DNA from: Piscicola geometra
Taxonomy: Eukaryota; Annelida; Clitellata; Hirudinida; Piscicolidae
NCBI GenBank assembly: GCA_943735955.1
Contig: OX030955.1
Location: 10,218,147 to 10,282,146, forward strand
Direction of reading: 5' to 3'
DNA: 64,000 nucleotides
The notes below the pieces were generated by a model. It worked only from the letters and a program-made list of their open reading frames with translations. It did no database searches and was not told the origin of the DNA. Positions 42,837-59,800 of the stretch are shown here, piece after piece. Every line of letters begins with the position of its first letter. The stretch's first letter is position 1. A program made the position numbers and the translations under genes.

Positions 42837-45800
42837 CAGAATCAACTCAAGGGTTACAGAAAGGATGGGAAAATTTTAGTTATGAAGGGCTTTTATCAAA
42901 AGCTAAACACAATTTTTAGATTTTCTTATATTCTTAAAAAACCAATGTAAACATCAAATGCTTTTGTATAATTGTGTTAACAACATTGGATTTTTTCTCG
43001 AATTTTTCTACACTTTTTTTAAAGTATTGCATTTTAAATTTAGGTTTTCGTTTTCTAGACCAGTTTATTTTCAACTGAAATAACAAATAGTTTTATATAC
43101 CTTTTTAATACTTGAAACTTTAGATTTAATTGATTTTTATGTACGAAAAAAGTGCATTAAGCCACTTTAATGAACTGAAATCGGATGTTATCACGATAAA
43201 GATCTGGCGTGATTAGATTTTGAGACTAAATCAGTCTTAATGAGCTTCAGGATACTGCTAATGACGTACGTTGTGGCAATTAAGCAATTATGAACTGGTA
43301 CTCATAAGGTGTGACTACAACCATCAAAACATCTTTCAATTGCGTTACAGGATAACTTCTTAGCCAAAACGTCTTTTGGTCCGTTAAATGTCCGTTAATT
43401 ATTGTAAAGAGCTCAATCATCACGTATTGAACAAATACGTCTTCAGGCCTCGACGGAAAGCTACGAGTGACTTAGTTCAAGTTAGAGAAAAAGGTGAAAG
43501 ATTCCATAAAAGAGGACCGCAGTAAGAAAAAAAACGTTGAGCAAAATAGTGTTTAACTGAAAAACGAAAAGAACGATTAAAGGTTGATGATCTTAGACCA
43601 GATTTACTAGATTATTAATTTTAAACATATTTAGGCTACTATGAAATCTATGAATAGTTTTCACAAACAGGTTTTATCAAATGCATTTTTTAACTTTTCG
43701 TTTTCAAAATTAAAACTATCGACGGCTTAGATTCTAAGCCATATGCATTGAGCACTGAAAGTGAAAATCTTAAGTCACAAAGATAGGAAAGCTTAAAGTA
43801 TGAAAATTATTATTTCAGAAGATCTTTAAGATAAAATAATTATCTTTATTGATGCAGACTTTTAATATTCTTTTATCCTTTAGATTTTTAGAAACTCGCC
43901 ATCAATTATGTTGGAAAAATAATTAATAAAAACTCTTTATTATCTAAAATATTAAAATTCTTTGTCTAACTTTAAAAGAATTTTTTTATAAGAAATGAAT
44001 GAATTATTACAATAGTTTTCCAAATATATCATTAACAGAATATTTTCACTAGATTTTGTGCCGCGACTTTAATAAATGTCAAAATATATTTTATTTAGTT
44101 TTACACTATTTTCGACGAAAAGTTGAAAAGAGCATTTATCTACACATTAAAAAGGCATAAGAAATAGTTTACGATAGAATTGAATTTCCGACTACTTTGT
44201 GGTTGTCCTAATAGTGAACAAACTTTGAGTTTTGAAGATTATTTTAATGATAAATTTTAAAAAAGAAAATAATTTGAATATTTAAGTCAAAATAGATTTG
44301 CTTGTTTGAAACGTATTCATCTGAGGAAAAAAATTCTTTGAATAGTGAATTTTTCTCTTTGAAAAGACACTATTTTCTCTCCAAAAAAAATTTTCAGCTT
44401 TTTATTTGTTCATTTAAACAATTTAAACTATTTTTCTCTTTTTAATTTTTTACTTTCCATATTTTTTTAACGATCCAAAAAGAAGTAAACAAACAAAAAT
44501 TATAAAATTACTTTGATTTAATGGACATAAAACATAGTTTCGGAATTTCGAACCCATTAAAAAGAATTTCAGATAGTTTATTTTTTATTATCTCCAGTTT
44601 AAATTTTTTGACATGAAAATTTTTTGTATGGGAAAGTCTGGCGAAGAAATCTTCATAATGCGCCAACCTCAAAGTCTATGCCGCTCGCTCATCATGCCAA
44701 AGAAACTTCTAGATCTTCAATAGCATGAAATAAAAAAACTTTCTTTGTCTTTAAAAGTATTACTTTAAGAAAAACTAAACATTTATTCAAAAAAGTATTC
44801 GAATTTTCTGTCAAAGTTAACTCGAATATATTGCTTTTTTACTATTAAATAGTTATTTTTCTTGACTTAACAAGTGACAAGCCATTGACAGTTTTATTTT
44901 AATTGTAAAATATTTTGAAATGTAAACAGTTTAAGTTCGTCTTCAAGTTTGAAACACTTAATCAATCCCGTTCAAAGAAATTCAAGCAATTAAAGCGTGA
45001 AAAAATATTTTTGAATGTCATAGTTTAACATATTTAACACCATATTTATCAACATTTTCACAACACGTGTAAAAACACGTTTGATGCTTTAACAAGACAA
45101 AAGAAGTTTGATTGGTGGGAATTCTCTAGGATGAACACATTTCTATAAAAAAAATTTAAACTGTATCTCACAATTTATTTCTCAAATTGAAATAATAATT
45201 TGTTTTATTATATTCAAAATAAATATTTATTTTACTATGCAAATAAAGCAACTGTTTCGATTTAGACACTGTTAATCCTAAGTAAGTCGCTCGGGTCTTG
45301 AAGTTACTTTCCATTTGTTATTTAAATAAAATAAAAACTAAAATTTATACGAATTAGTTTGAAGATTAAAAAATATAAACTTTTTCTCGTTTAAAAGAGT
45401 TTTACCAATTCACATTAGTTTAGTTTGAGTTTATACGGCTTTGTAAAAATAGAGGCTACATTATGGTGCTGTTCTTTTGAATAAATAAATATTTTTCTTC
45501 AAAAAATGTTAAAGATTTTGTATAACAAATGTAAAATGCAAATAGTTTATGAATATATTAAATACTTATCTCAGAAAAAGCATGTTTAAAAAGAATTTTA
45601 GAAATTCAGAAAAGCTGTGAAATGCATCTAATGACGCGTGTAGAAATACTCTTAAACTAAAATGTCAAGTTGGTGCAGATGGATTAGAATAAACTTTGAT
45701 CAAAATTGCAAGAAATGTATCTCTAAAATATTGATGTGATTGGTTACAAAACACTAACAATATCACAACATATCACTAAAAATCCACGACAATCAGCACT

Positions 45801-46314
45801 AACAATAGAATCAATTAATTCAGAAATACTAATACTTGTTTGTCTAGAAAGATATACCATAAAAAACAAATATGAAAGTCATATAAAACGTCTGTGTAGT
45901 TTTGAATGAATTCACAATAAAAAACCTATAAATGTTGAAACTACCAGCTAAACTATAAAAAAAACATTTTTAATTGCGAAAAAAGAATGTAACGTTTCAT
46001 CGAAACCACTTTTTCGTATTTAAAGAAATATATAAATACTAATGTAAGATTTAAAAGTTGATACAAAGTTTCAATAAAAAACTTTAAATTTATTACATTT
46101 AATGTTAGCTTAGCAAACAAACCAGCCTAATTATTTAATTTTTTAAAAATATATTTTAAGTATCCAAAAAAAGCTTCTTGAAAGGAATCACTGACGAGTG
46201 AATACAGGGGTAGCACGATCACGTTCACTTCATCGCTGCAAGGGCGACTCTACGATACGCAAGCAAAGAGTGCAGGAAAGCTCACAAAAAGAAGGAGAAT
46301 TCCTACACGTGGAA
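42837..46314. other. Intergenic AT-rich region
   Basis: About 3.5 kb with no recognised exon, tandem array or transposon. It should include the Gab 5' region and the 3' UTR of the next gene. Confidence 0.6.
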
Positions 46315-49371
<3,057 letters not shown>

Positions 49372-52300
49372 CGAGTGAAATTATTTTGATAAGGCGAAAT
49401 TTCAATGTTTGAATATGTATATATATATTTGAATTTGAAAATAATTTTTTTATTGCTTGGCTTAATACGAGTCACAAACGAATATTTGTTCAAAGGCCTA
49501 CAAGCGATATAAAGAAGAATCTTTCAACTTATTAGAAGACATCAAAGGCACATCTGCGAAGGAATGTTCCGAAGGCTTTAAAGCGCCGTAAACGAACAAT
49601 TCGCCATCTTTTTATGTCCTGGTGACAAGCCTTTAACGTCCACGCGCCATTGCTGATTTATGCTCCCTTAACGCTTCCTGTCTTAGCAAACATTTTAATT
49701 TTATTTCTACAAATAAAATCCTATTTGCCAAAAATGGAAAAAAAAATCTTTGATTGAAGTATTTTAAGTATTTTAAGATTTCAAATGTTTTTTTCCCCAA
49801 GTTATGAATGAAAGCCTGACAGACAAAAAGAATTGAGTGTTATGCCGTCGTTCGCTTGCTCTCCAGTGGCGTCGACAAGCCCTTGAAACGTTCGAGTGCT
49901 GCAAACGCGAATCGACTCTTAAGTATTGGGTCTCATAATAAATTTACTTTTTTAATAATTCCAATTTTTTAAATTCATTTTTTATAATAGTGAATCTTTT
50001 AAGTGGTTTTGAGAAAAATAATTTAAAGTAGCTTTTCAAAACAATCTGCTAAAACTGGCTCTAAAAAAACCTTTAGAAATTTTAACGAAGTTTTTAAAAG
50101 CTAAAATTCTAAACTTTGAAAATGCATAAATAAATTTCGTGCTTAGTAGTTTATGAAGTAGCAAGGTACTGCGGAAGTACGTGCCACACGTATGTGTAAG
50201 TGCAAAAAAAATAGAGTCTAGAAAAAAATTGAACCCTCTGATAAAGATATTCTGATATTGTGGTAAGGACAGAATATCAATAGTTTTCTAGTAAGAGTAC
50301 CATGCTAATAAGTTTTAGCTAGAATAAAATAAAATATTTTTTCTGAATATTTTTTTCATGTATGCATTAAAAAAAGTAAAAGATAAATAAATTGCATGTT
50401 AGTTACAATCCTACATATTGGAAACTACATAAAAACGATGCTACGGTGGTCGATGGGTATGACTCGACTGTTTGATGAAAGTCACAGGGCTGGTCCTAGT
50501 TCCCCGTATCGTTATAAATTTAACGGATCAATGTTTTATATTGGCATGTGAAATCAGTGCCTTTGAAAAGAGCTTTATAGTTTATACCAACAAAAGGGCT
50601 GAATGACAGACAACTAAATCCGCTTGATCCAACAGTAAATTTTCAATATAATAATTTCATAAAATTTTGTAACCTATTTTAAATAGTTTTTTTAAACAAA
50701 ACATATATGTACCAGCAAAGATCAAAATTAACCGGAAAATCTGTTTCATCCGTCGGACAGTTGACCGGCAAAGTGTGAAGGCCTTTCGCCATGACTAAGA
50801 TGGAGTTTTTGAGCTTCAGGTTTGACAATGAAATTATGCATAGTTACTACGCTAAACCTTCCGTATGGACCAATCAATCATCGCTGGGGACCATGCTTCA
50901 ATTATTTCTAAAACAAAAAGTCCAGTCGTATGATTGAGTGGCCATGATTTCTAGGCATTCTAGGTAGTTCTACTCAGAACTAGATGAATTCTTGGAAAAG
51001 TTTGAAGAAATATTATAAAAAGAATAATTAAGTAAAAAAACTATTTAAAAAAGATGTATAAAAAAATTAAATTATAAATTAAAAGTCAGGAAAATTGGAC
51101 GAGATAGCGTTCAAGTGAAATAGAGTTAACTTTTTTTAAATAATTTTATTCTGAGGGTAAAGTGTTAATTATTCTTGTTTTTTAAAATCTTAATATTTTT
51201 TATCAAAACTTCAAAACTAATAAACTAATAATATTTAAAACAATAATTTATTCTGCCTCTTCTAAACTTTCACTGAAAGTAATTTTTCACGCCCATATGG
51301 GCCAAATGACGATTCGAAAAAATAAATAAAAATCAACTTATTTTTATATTCGGCGAAAAGAAAATAATTCGCTCAGTAATAAAAGCGATTGATCAAAGGC
51401 GGCAGAGTGGTCTTTTTCCTATAATTGCAGCTCCCTTAGCTTCCCAGGCATTTGCAAGCAAGTCCGCCTTCATCACTCACCGAGAAAGTGCATTCATCAA
51501 ACCTAATTCACAGACTCTGTCTATTCATCTTCAATTTCGACTCTCCTGTTGCATGTTTGTATGCTTCTTGGAATTTTTTGCATTTTGATGGATTTTTTTT
51601 ATTTTTCAAACTGATGACAGTCCAGCCTGATTGCAAAATATCGAATGACTTTCGTGTTATCCTCTCAAACATTGCCACTAATTGCCTTTTCTCCCATTCT
51701 CTTCCCATTATTCAAGCAAAGATTTGTTGCTTCTAATGTATTCCGTCCATGTTGTACGAATTTTTCTTTACTGACGTGTTTTGTCCTTAAATATAAGACC
51801 AATGCAAAGACTTATGGCTTTGAAAGAGTTTAGATCATCGGAGAAAATACTTTTAGACTCAATTTAAAGCACCTCCATCACTAATATTTTTCTAGTCAAT
51901 ATTACGTTAAAAAATGACCGATAACGAACTAGTCGTGCCTGGCGCTTGCAAACACATATCACTTAGTAGATGACGCGAAAGGTGGCTTGAGAAGAAGTAA
52001 CGGGCAGGCGTAAAGCCTACTTTATTTTTAACTGAAGTTTGTGGATGTGGAAGAGAAGTGTCTAATTGATGTAAGCAAGCGAAAATCTTTTTGATATTAT
52101 ACTATAGTGATTTACATTGAAACGCTGTCCCCATACATCTCTGCGATTTTGCGGGTTTTTTCTTGTAAAAGAATAGATAAGATGCTTTAAAAGTATAAAA
52201 ATAAATTAATTCATAAAAAATATTTGAGAAAAAAATTAGCTTGTTCAAGTTTTTAGAATTTTTAAATTTTCTCTTAGGTGTTGAAAGTGATGAAAAAAAG

Positions 52301-52409
52301 AAAGGAATTCAGAAGGTTCCATTAACTTATTGTTCAAAGGCGAAAATTTTATGTCTTAACCGATTTACTTGCAATGTTTTTTTTACATTAAATAGTTTTG
52401 GTAACTGTA
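49372..52409. other. Intergenic region
   Basis: AT-rich. A moderately GC-richer patch at 51400-51800 has a short minus-strand open frame, but no splice context or homology was seen. Confidence 0.5.
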
Positions 52410-52592
52410 AGAGAACGGGTAGCCAAGTGTTTAACGATTTTCGGCTTGACCAATGGTTTAATGGTTTAGGTTCGAGTTCATCGATGCCTTAGTAGCCCAA
52501 AGGCACGACAGAAAAATGTCGGTCAAAGTGGTCTGAAATCCCGCACTATGAAATGCTCGTAAGTATTCTTATCATTATTATTATTAATAAAA
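52410..52592 (+). mobile_element. tRNA-derived SINE, full-length-looking copy
   Basis: Head GAACGGGTAGCCAAGTG with B-box GGTTCGAGTTC, then AGTAGCCCAAAGGC and AAGTGGTCTGAAATCCCG, and a 3' end GCTCGTAAGTATT with ATT repeats. It is diverged from the copy at 2061 yet collinear throughout. Confidence 0.75.
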
Positions 52593-53311
52593 ATTTTAAT
52601 GTATTATTCTCTTTTTCATTTTATTACTGTGATTGAGCTACCGACTTTGAGACAAATGCATGGATTCGTAGCAACAGGTCTTTTAACATTTTAACGAAAA
52701 AATCCTAAGACCTGGTTTTTAGAAGAAATACATTTCTATATTTAATTTTTTTAATAAATTGATGAGAGCATTTTCAAAATTAAAAAGATGATAAAAAATA
52801 TATTAAATAAGAGAAAATAGCTGACGGCTATTTGTACCTTCTTCTCATATATCAGGAAGCAATGTTTCCTGGAAACGTAGGTAATGACCAGGCATGGCTG
52901 AAATGCTCAAATTAATTGGAGAAAAACATTAAAATCTTTGAAAATATATTGTCTAATTATTTTAAAATTAAACACGTTATAATTAGAAACTTTTTAAAAT
53001 GAATAGCAGTAATTCCATCACGCTCGCAAGTTTCCTATTTCAGTGCATTCATCAGACGTTTAGCGTCCTTTTGGTACTTGGCTTATGATTTTATGTGAAT
53101 TTGTTCTCCTGCCTCTTTCCTATGTGATTGAAAATCATTTTTTGTTTCTAAGGTGAATACGACCTCCTTTTTAACTATCTTGACATATGAGCTTTGCGTT
53201 TTTCCTATAGCTTTAAATGGGTTTGATAAACAGATTCGAGAAAAAATCTCATAATTATCAAATGGTTTTTGTGTTTAAAAAAATATTTTTGTATACAATG
53301 GCATTACAAAA

Positions 53312-53360
53312 AGTATTAACGTGGCGTAAACCCGCAAAAGCTTTAGGACCAATCATACGG
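53312..53360 (-). mobile_element. SINE 3' fragment
   Basis: On the minus strand it contains GGTTTACGCCACGTTAAT, the SINE 3' core. Confidence 0.5.
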
Positions 53361-53803
53361 CTTATAAATTATTTAATAAAAGAGTGGAATTTCAAAAGGA
53401 TCTTGGAAAACACAAGAAAATGATATTGAGCGATTTTGACTGTTTGTTGACAAACATTGGCTGAAATGCCATCTCCGTACAAACACTTCGTCTTTCAAAC
53501 GTAGAAATACTTTATTGCCGACGAGCAATAATTTTTCACAAATGTTTAAAGCGTAATTTTAAATAAAAACAGATTTTATTTGAAATAGGAAAAAAATTTA
53601 TTGATTTATAGAAATATTTTTACGGTTTTAATAAATTGTAAAAGTTTAAAAAAAATTAATATTAGATAAGTTTTACAAAAAATTTCTCACATATATGACT
53701 CTTTGAATTTTTTTTTTTTTCATGTTTTTTAATACATTTTTTCTGTCAATAATTGGTTAATTATATTAATTTAATGTTTAAAAACAATTTTCTAAAAAAA
53801 TCC

Positions 53804-54633
53804 AAGTAGGGGAGACCGGGGCAAGATGACGAGCCAGGCAAAATGACGATTGTCATATATTTTGAGTTATTCACTAGTTAAGAGCATGAAACGAACACTA
53901 CTGGTTCTCCTACCTCTCTTTCGTTAAATAATAGTATGCAAACGCTGAAATCAATATTTTTGTTTCAGTTGTGAAGCTTTAATTTTTTTCCGCGGTCACG
54001 TTATAACTTTTATACACGTTTAAATAAGATCTGCCGCAGAAATAGGTTAAATATTTTGTTTGAAATTTTTATTACTTAGTAGTTTATTTATAATACTACT
54101 TATTAACATAAATAGTTGTCAATTAGTTGACTTCATACATGGCAATAAAAAAGAAAATCTGGAACTAAGCAGTTCAGGGCAAGATGGCATGCTCGTCTCG
54201 TTTTACAGAATTTTTATCAATAAATATGATTATGATACGGGAGCTTTTGTGCTGCTTAATTATTAGTTAATTATTATAAATTAAGAAATTACGGCAAAGA
54301 ATTAATGCTGTAAATTATAGATAATTACGGATGTCCAGATTTCATCCTATTTTCATTATATTACAATTTATTACATTTGATTTGATATTTTCAACATGTA
54401 AGAACATTTTTATTATTTGTTTAACCCTGTAAAATGTTCAGAAGATTAAAATTTTAAACTTGTTTCCTCTTCAGTACCGGGGTAAGATGACAACACTGAA
54501 AATGTTGATATATTTATTACAAAAAATGAATGTGCTAACAGTTCATGAAAAAAAGTTTTTTCATCTTTAGACATAATATAACAAAACGACATAAATCGTT
54601 AACTAGGTCATCTTGCCCCGATCTCTCCTACTT
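53804..54633. mobile_element. Non-autonomous terminal-inverted-repeat element, 830 bp
   Basis: The left end AAGTAGGGGAGACCGGGGCA continues AGATGAC. The right end, read inversely, is AAGTAGGAGAGATCGGGGCA then AGATGAC. The ends thus match over about 27 bp with two mismatches. Inner related words occur at about 53840 (GGCAAAATGAC), 54177 (GGGCAAGATGG) and 54478 (CCGGGGTAAGATGAC). No transposase is encoded and no clear target duplication was found outside the ends. Confidence 0.78.
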
Positions 54634-55424
54634 ATTCACATTTAGAACCCTGGAAATACTTGACGGATCAACTAACAGCCGCGTCTGACTTCCAAAGACT
54701 TGATTTCAGCTTTCTTGAAAAGTTAAAATTTTCAAACCATTAATAATGCTTTGATCTAATTTCAAGTAAAAAAAACTTCTGTATTACTCATCAAAATTCC
54801 TTCAGTCTTGACTGCATTAATGGGACCGCGAGTGGTAGTTTCTTAGACACGCGATTGAGCAGACCGAAAATGGGATGATGATTAAACTGAATTCAAAGCA
54901 ACTGGATTTCCTGCTTCGACTGCAGCCGTTAAAGGAATGCAGCCTCCCAGAAAACAATCCATCTTTTGTGCTTTTTTTTAAAATAGCTCTTTTATGTCTG
55001 GATTTTAATTGCTTTTTCCCGAAAATAAAACAGTGTGCGCGTATAAAAAGAGAAATGATAAACGTCTCGGAAATGTCTAAGGATTAGAGTCTCTAATTAT
55101 AATTATAGTTGCGCCATTGTAATTGATGATTAACGGTAGGCTAAAAATATTGAGAACAATGCACGGTTCTACATGAATAATGATAGAGAAAGAAAAACTT
55201 TATTTAAATAAATTTTAAAAAGATTTTTATCGTCAAATTAATTACAGGGTATCTTTCAAGAACTTTGACCATTAAAAATCCATCATTTCATAGCTTTATT
55301 CCTATGTAAGCCATCCGTTCATGCATGCATCCATTCTTTTCATATAGGTACCAATTCATCTATCCATTCATCCATCCACCCTCTCACTCATTCACCCATC
55401 CATCTAGCCATTCACTCATTCACC

Positions 55425-55905
55425 CATCTATCCATCCATCCATCCATCCATCCATCCATCCATCCATCCATCCATCCATCCATCCATCCATCCATCCATC
55501 CATCCATCCATCCATCCATCCATCCATCCATCCATCCATCCATCCATCCATCCATCCATCCATCCATCCATCCATCCATCCATCCATCCATCCATCCATC
55601 CATCCATCCATCCATCCATCCATCCATCCATCCATCCATCCATCCATCCATCCATCCATCCATCCATCCATCCATCCATCCATCCATCCATCCATCCATC
55701 CATCCATCCATCCATCCATCCATCCATCCATCCATCCATCCATCCATCCATCCATCCATCCATCCATCCATCCATCCATCCATCCATCCATCCATCCATC
55801 CATCCATCCATCCATCCATCCATCAATCCATCCATCCATCCATCCATCCATCTATCCATCCATTCATCCATCCATTCATCCATCCATTCATCCATCTATC
55901 CCTCC
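55425..55905. repeat. (CATC)n tetranucleotide array, about 480 bp
   Basis: CATC/CCAT units with few variants (CAATC, CTATC, CATTCATC). It sits in the intron just after the donor of the secreted-protein exon. It is open in several frames on both strands, so the apparent Met-Asp-Gly-Trp and Ile-His-Pro-Ser frames are not genes. Confidence 0.95.
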
Positions 55906-55911
55906 CCTCAC

Positions 55912-57202
55912 CTCTGCTGTCATACTTCTTATTCGTGTCTTTGTAGCAGCACTGCAAAAGCTTCTGCATCTTGGGAGGTTTGTACGCGAGCACTGTTGCA
56001 GTGGCGCCTTTGCCGACGTTCATGTGCAAGATAAGATCGGGTTCGACCGTGAAGGGGGTGGCTGAATGGCCTTTGATGCGATTAGGAGAGTGAGGGTAGA
56101 AGGATAAAGAGGATTTAAAAGGGTTTGATATGTTGATGAAATTTGCATGTTTCAAACTGAGTACGGAGTTTGATTCGTTCAAGTAGTTTTGAAAAGTCAT
56201 TGAAGCTGCTTGAAGGGAAGCCTGGTGTCTCGTTGGATTTTGTTTTCGAGATGCTGCACCTGATGAGTTTCGAGCGGGAGAATGACCTGGTACCCCGTTC
56301 AAAGCCTCCATAAGCCCGTCGTTCATCAGCGAAGAGGCTGCCTTCTCCTCCCTAACGTCATCAACAACCTTTTCTTCTTTGTCTTTCCTTTTCATATACA
56401 AAAGATTCCTTTCACGTTTGTCGTCGTTATGAGCTTTGAGCTTAGTTGTATAATTCATGGCATTGAGTGCGAGAGTAACAGCGCCCGTAACTTCATTAGC
56501 TCTTTGAAATGAGTGTATTATGTCAGAGCTTCCCTTCGAAATTGTTTTCCTTCTCGTGAATCCATCCGTCCCAACTAATCGTCTGTGTCTCTTATCTCTG
56601 TTTGGGATCTTGTCGCCATCACTCCCTCTCTCATTGGATTCGTTTGTTATCAATTCCCTTCCTCTCGACTTTTTAGTCTCATTTTTCTTCCAGGGTCCTG
56701 CTTCTGTTCGCGACATTGCTCTGGTCCCATTAGACTGCACTCTTTCTCTCTTATTGAGTGATTTATTTTTTAAGTCTCCAGGCAGGACGTAGAAAGACGT
56801 TGAAGAGATATTCGCACTTGCTGTTTCCGAACGGGTTAAAACACGTTTTTGACCGTTTGATTTGAATCTACTGCCATGCTGTGAGCCACTGTGATGCCTT
56901 TTGCGCGTGTGTCCAAGCATGCTGTTCAGAGGAGGTACGAATACTGTGTAGGATAACTTGCCTCTTTCAAGTCTTCTATTCAGTGATCCATGTTCTAACT
57001 TTTTCGTCGTTCTTTCATTCTTCTCGTCAGTTTTGAAGATTCTTCTTTTATGATTATGATGAAGAAACACAATATTCGTATTGAATCTTGTTTCATCTTT
57101 AACAACCACTCTTTTTATTGAGTTAGTGAGGGTGGATTCTCTGGGAAAACAAGCAAACAACAAGCAAAGCAGCAGAGTTTGAGCATAGTCGACAAAGGCC
57201 AT
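55912..57202 (-). CDS. Secreted basic protein, first coding exon (430 codons), family not recognised
   Basis: Begins [20 protein letters not shown], a clear signal peptide. The body is very basic and rich in Lys/Arg/Asn/Ser with many dibasic sites ([17 protein letters not shown]) and numerous N-glycosylation sequons (NISS, NKS, NGT, NET, NES, NSS). The last 50 residues look more ordered: [20 protein letters not shown], then [21 protein letters not shown] good donor (AGAG|GTGAGG) at 55912 ends the exon immediately before the CATC array. Downstream exons were not found. If the donor were not used the frame would run about 29 codons into the repeat and stop. The dibasic sites could mean a processed precursor, but no repeated peptide was seen. 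Confidence 0.6.
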
Positions 57203-59643
57203 GATGAGTTCTTTTCAGAGTTTTAAAGATTTCAACCGGGTTTGGGAAAGGTGTTTAATAAATTATCACAAATTGATCTTTAAAATTTTTTTTACTACTA
57301 ATGAAAATTAAAAACTTGAAATATTATTTTTTTCAAACTTTTTTTAACGATTTTTCAGTTCAGAAAAAGACGACGTCTGATGCTCAGCATTAAAACAATT
57401 TCTGGAAATCAATTCACGTGATCACCCACTCCATTCAATCATTCAAACCCCATTTAATTCGCTCGTAAAATACTAGAAAATACCTTCTTCGTATTTTTAT
57501 ACAAATATTTAAAAACCGAAACTTTGAATTAATTATAAAGATTACAATAAAAATCCCGTAAAAAATGTTAACACTTTTGAAAAACTGAATTACAACAATT
57601 TAATGTGGTATGTAAAAAGTATTTGAAACTAGCTTTGAGTTCAAATGCAACGGCAGCTAACCATCAGGCCTGCGTTAAACTCGAACTTATATCCTTTCTC
57701 TCCGAGCTACCTGCCTTGACACGCTTTTTTTGCTATTGTTTAATGCCCATGTATGTCCACATGCTGCTGTTTTACTTCTACTAAATATTAATCGCATTGT
57801 ATTTCCTACTCCATTCTCAAGCTCTTTATCTCAAATGTTTGTGTAGAGATGCAAAGAAGGGGCTGATATGCAAGGCTGGATTTGTTGCAGGGTCCTGGGG
57901 GGTTCAATCCCCCTAGCAGAAAAGTGACCCTTCTCGATGAAAATGTGTGTTGAAGAGTCGAAATCAAAAGTGTTTGTTGTATTTTTTGATGGAATTAAGG
58001 ATTTTTCTTTAAGTGAAAAACCCATTTCATGGTGTTAAGATGTAAAATGTAAATTAAAAAAACAGTGCGAGTTATCAAATGCGATGTATATGAGCGGGAA
58101 TTGAGACGGAGACACGCATAACTTCACCAACTTTATTGTTTTTCAATATGAAAATAGAAAGAAGAAAAACACTGTTCTTGTTGATGCATTGATAAAAAAG
58201 CAATGACGAACTCAGCTGAGTGCTAGTTTAAAACTGGGAGTTTTGCGAGTTCACATCTTGAAGCCGTTAGTATTTGCTGAAAGATGTTTAATCGAGGTGT
58301 TGAAACATTTTCTGATTAAAATTTTTAACAAATTCCACTGCATAAAAGATACAACAATTCAATCAAAGAGTGTTATCAAATGAACGTGAACTAATAAACC
58401 CGCCAAGAAAAATACTTAATAATTTTTCAAAATTTAAAATCTTAGACTGTACATCCAAATTGCAATATTTTTTTGCTCAATTAAATGAAAATTAAATTCC
58501 ACTAGTTCTTTTCCATTCGCTAGAAGCTTAGAGAAAGTACAGGCATGCGAGCCAACAGCATTTGTATGGCATCTTTATGAATGGTGAAAAGCACTTAATT
58601 ACCTTTAAAATTTCACATTTTCGCAAAAACCTACCTTTTTCGCAAGGTTTTGGCGACATGGAATAATAAAATGACTTGAGAAAAGACCGTTTCGGTCTTG
58701 TGTTACTTAATCAAATGGGAGCAAAACATTCTGGAAAGGGTACGTGGATGTTGTAATTGACAAAAAGACTTTTCAATTGATCCAATTTTTCAATAAGTTA
58801 TTTCTATTGCAAACACAGTGGAACTGCCAAATGACATCGCGGTACAGTGTGATTGGTAATAGAGGTACAGCCGGGAGAGCTTCAAACCACTGACACATAG
58901 AAATTCCATTGTGCTAAATCAATTCTAGTACTTTTGCCTTTTAATAAATGAAATATTAACAAAAAGGAAGAACCTAAAAAAAGATTAAAACATGTTTTGC
59001 TGATGCTGAAATGTATGTATTGATGTATGTACGACGTTCATAAATGTATTGCATAATCTTAATTAACATCGGATGTCTCCTGTAATTTAACTTTATAGAG
59101 AGTTCAACCTCTAATCAGTGCGCAGAAAGCTTTCAAGCATGGAGTTAAACGCTTTTAATTGCCTCAGAGTCGTACAAGACATTTTAAAGAACTCTGTGGC
59201 GATGTTGTTAGTGGTGGTGTTTGTGGTTAGGGGTTTTTATTAGTTGTTGAAGTTTGTTGACTGCAGTGGTGACTACAAAGACGCTTTTGGTAGTGGCTGT
59301 GGTATAGCTATGTTGGAAGTTTTGATAGGATGATGATAACTGATAAAGTGGAGTGATAGAGTCTCATTGAGTCATTTATCTGTTCAAAGAAATGATCATC
59401 CTTGAAGAGTCAAAGCATTTTAGATGGCCTATCTTTACAAATAAACTTTATCTTATCATTTTTTTTATCATTTATAAACTAAATGCATTTTAATGTTGGC
59501 GAGCAGTGACATGGCTGTAATTAATGCAGTCAAGATATTACACCGGCCAGAGGAAGTGATTACGATTGCGTAAGGAGACAGTCGGTGATATGGCTTTGTA
59601 TCGAATGGTGGAGAGGGGAAGGTAGGTGCTTTTGGTGGTTGTG
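57203..59643. other. Intergenic AT-rich region
   Basis: No gene or tandem array was recognised. Confidence 0.55.
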
Positions 59644-59800
59644 CATGTGGAGATTGTGGTGCTGGTGGTGTATGTTGGTGTGTTTGTGGAAGTTGAGATT
59701 GTGGTGCTGGTGGTGTATGTTGGAGTGTTTGTGGAAGTTGAGATTGTGGTGCTGGTGGTGTATGTTGGAGTGTTTGTGGAAGTTGAGATCGTGGCGTGTT
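59644..59800. repeat. 45-bp minisatellite, three and a half copies
   Basis: Tandem 45-bp units that start GGTGCTGGTGGTGTATGTTG and end GAAGTTGAGATTGT, almost identical. 45 is a multiple of three, so both strands stay open in several frames; no gene is claimed. Confidence 0.9.

Noticed and set aside
51508..51708. 66-codon minus-strand frame in a slightly GC-rich patch, considered as a missing 3' exon of the secreted-protein gene
   Set aside because: No matching phase-1 acceptor, no homology and no cysteine pattern; left unannotated.
54060..54266. Signal-peptide-like frame on the plus strand
   Set aside because: It starts without ATG, lies inside the inverted-repeat element and is mostly AT-rich hydrophobic noise.
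55325..55895. Long Ile-His-Pro-Ser and Trp-Met-Asp-Gly frames
   Set aside because: Products of a CATC array read in frames without stops; no signal, start context or conservation.
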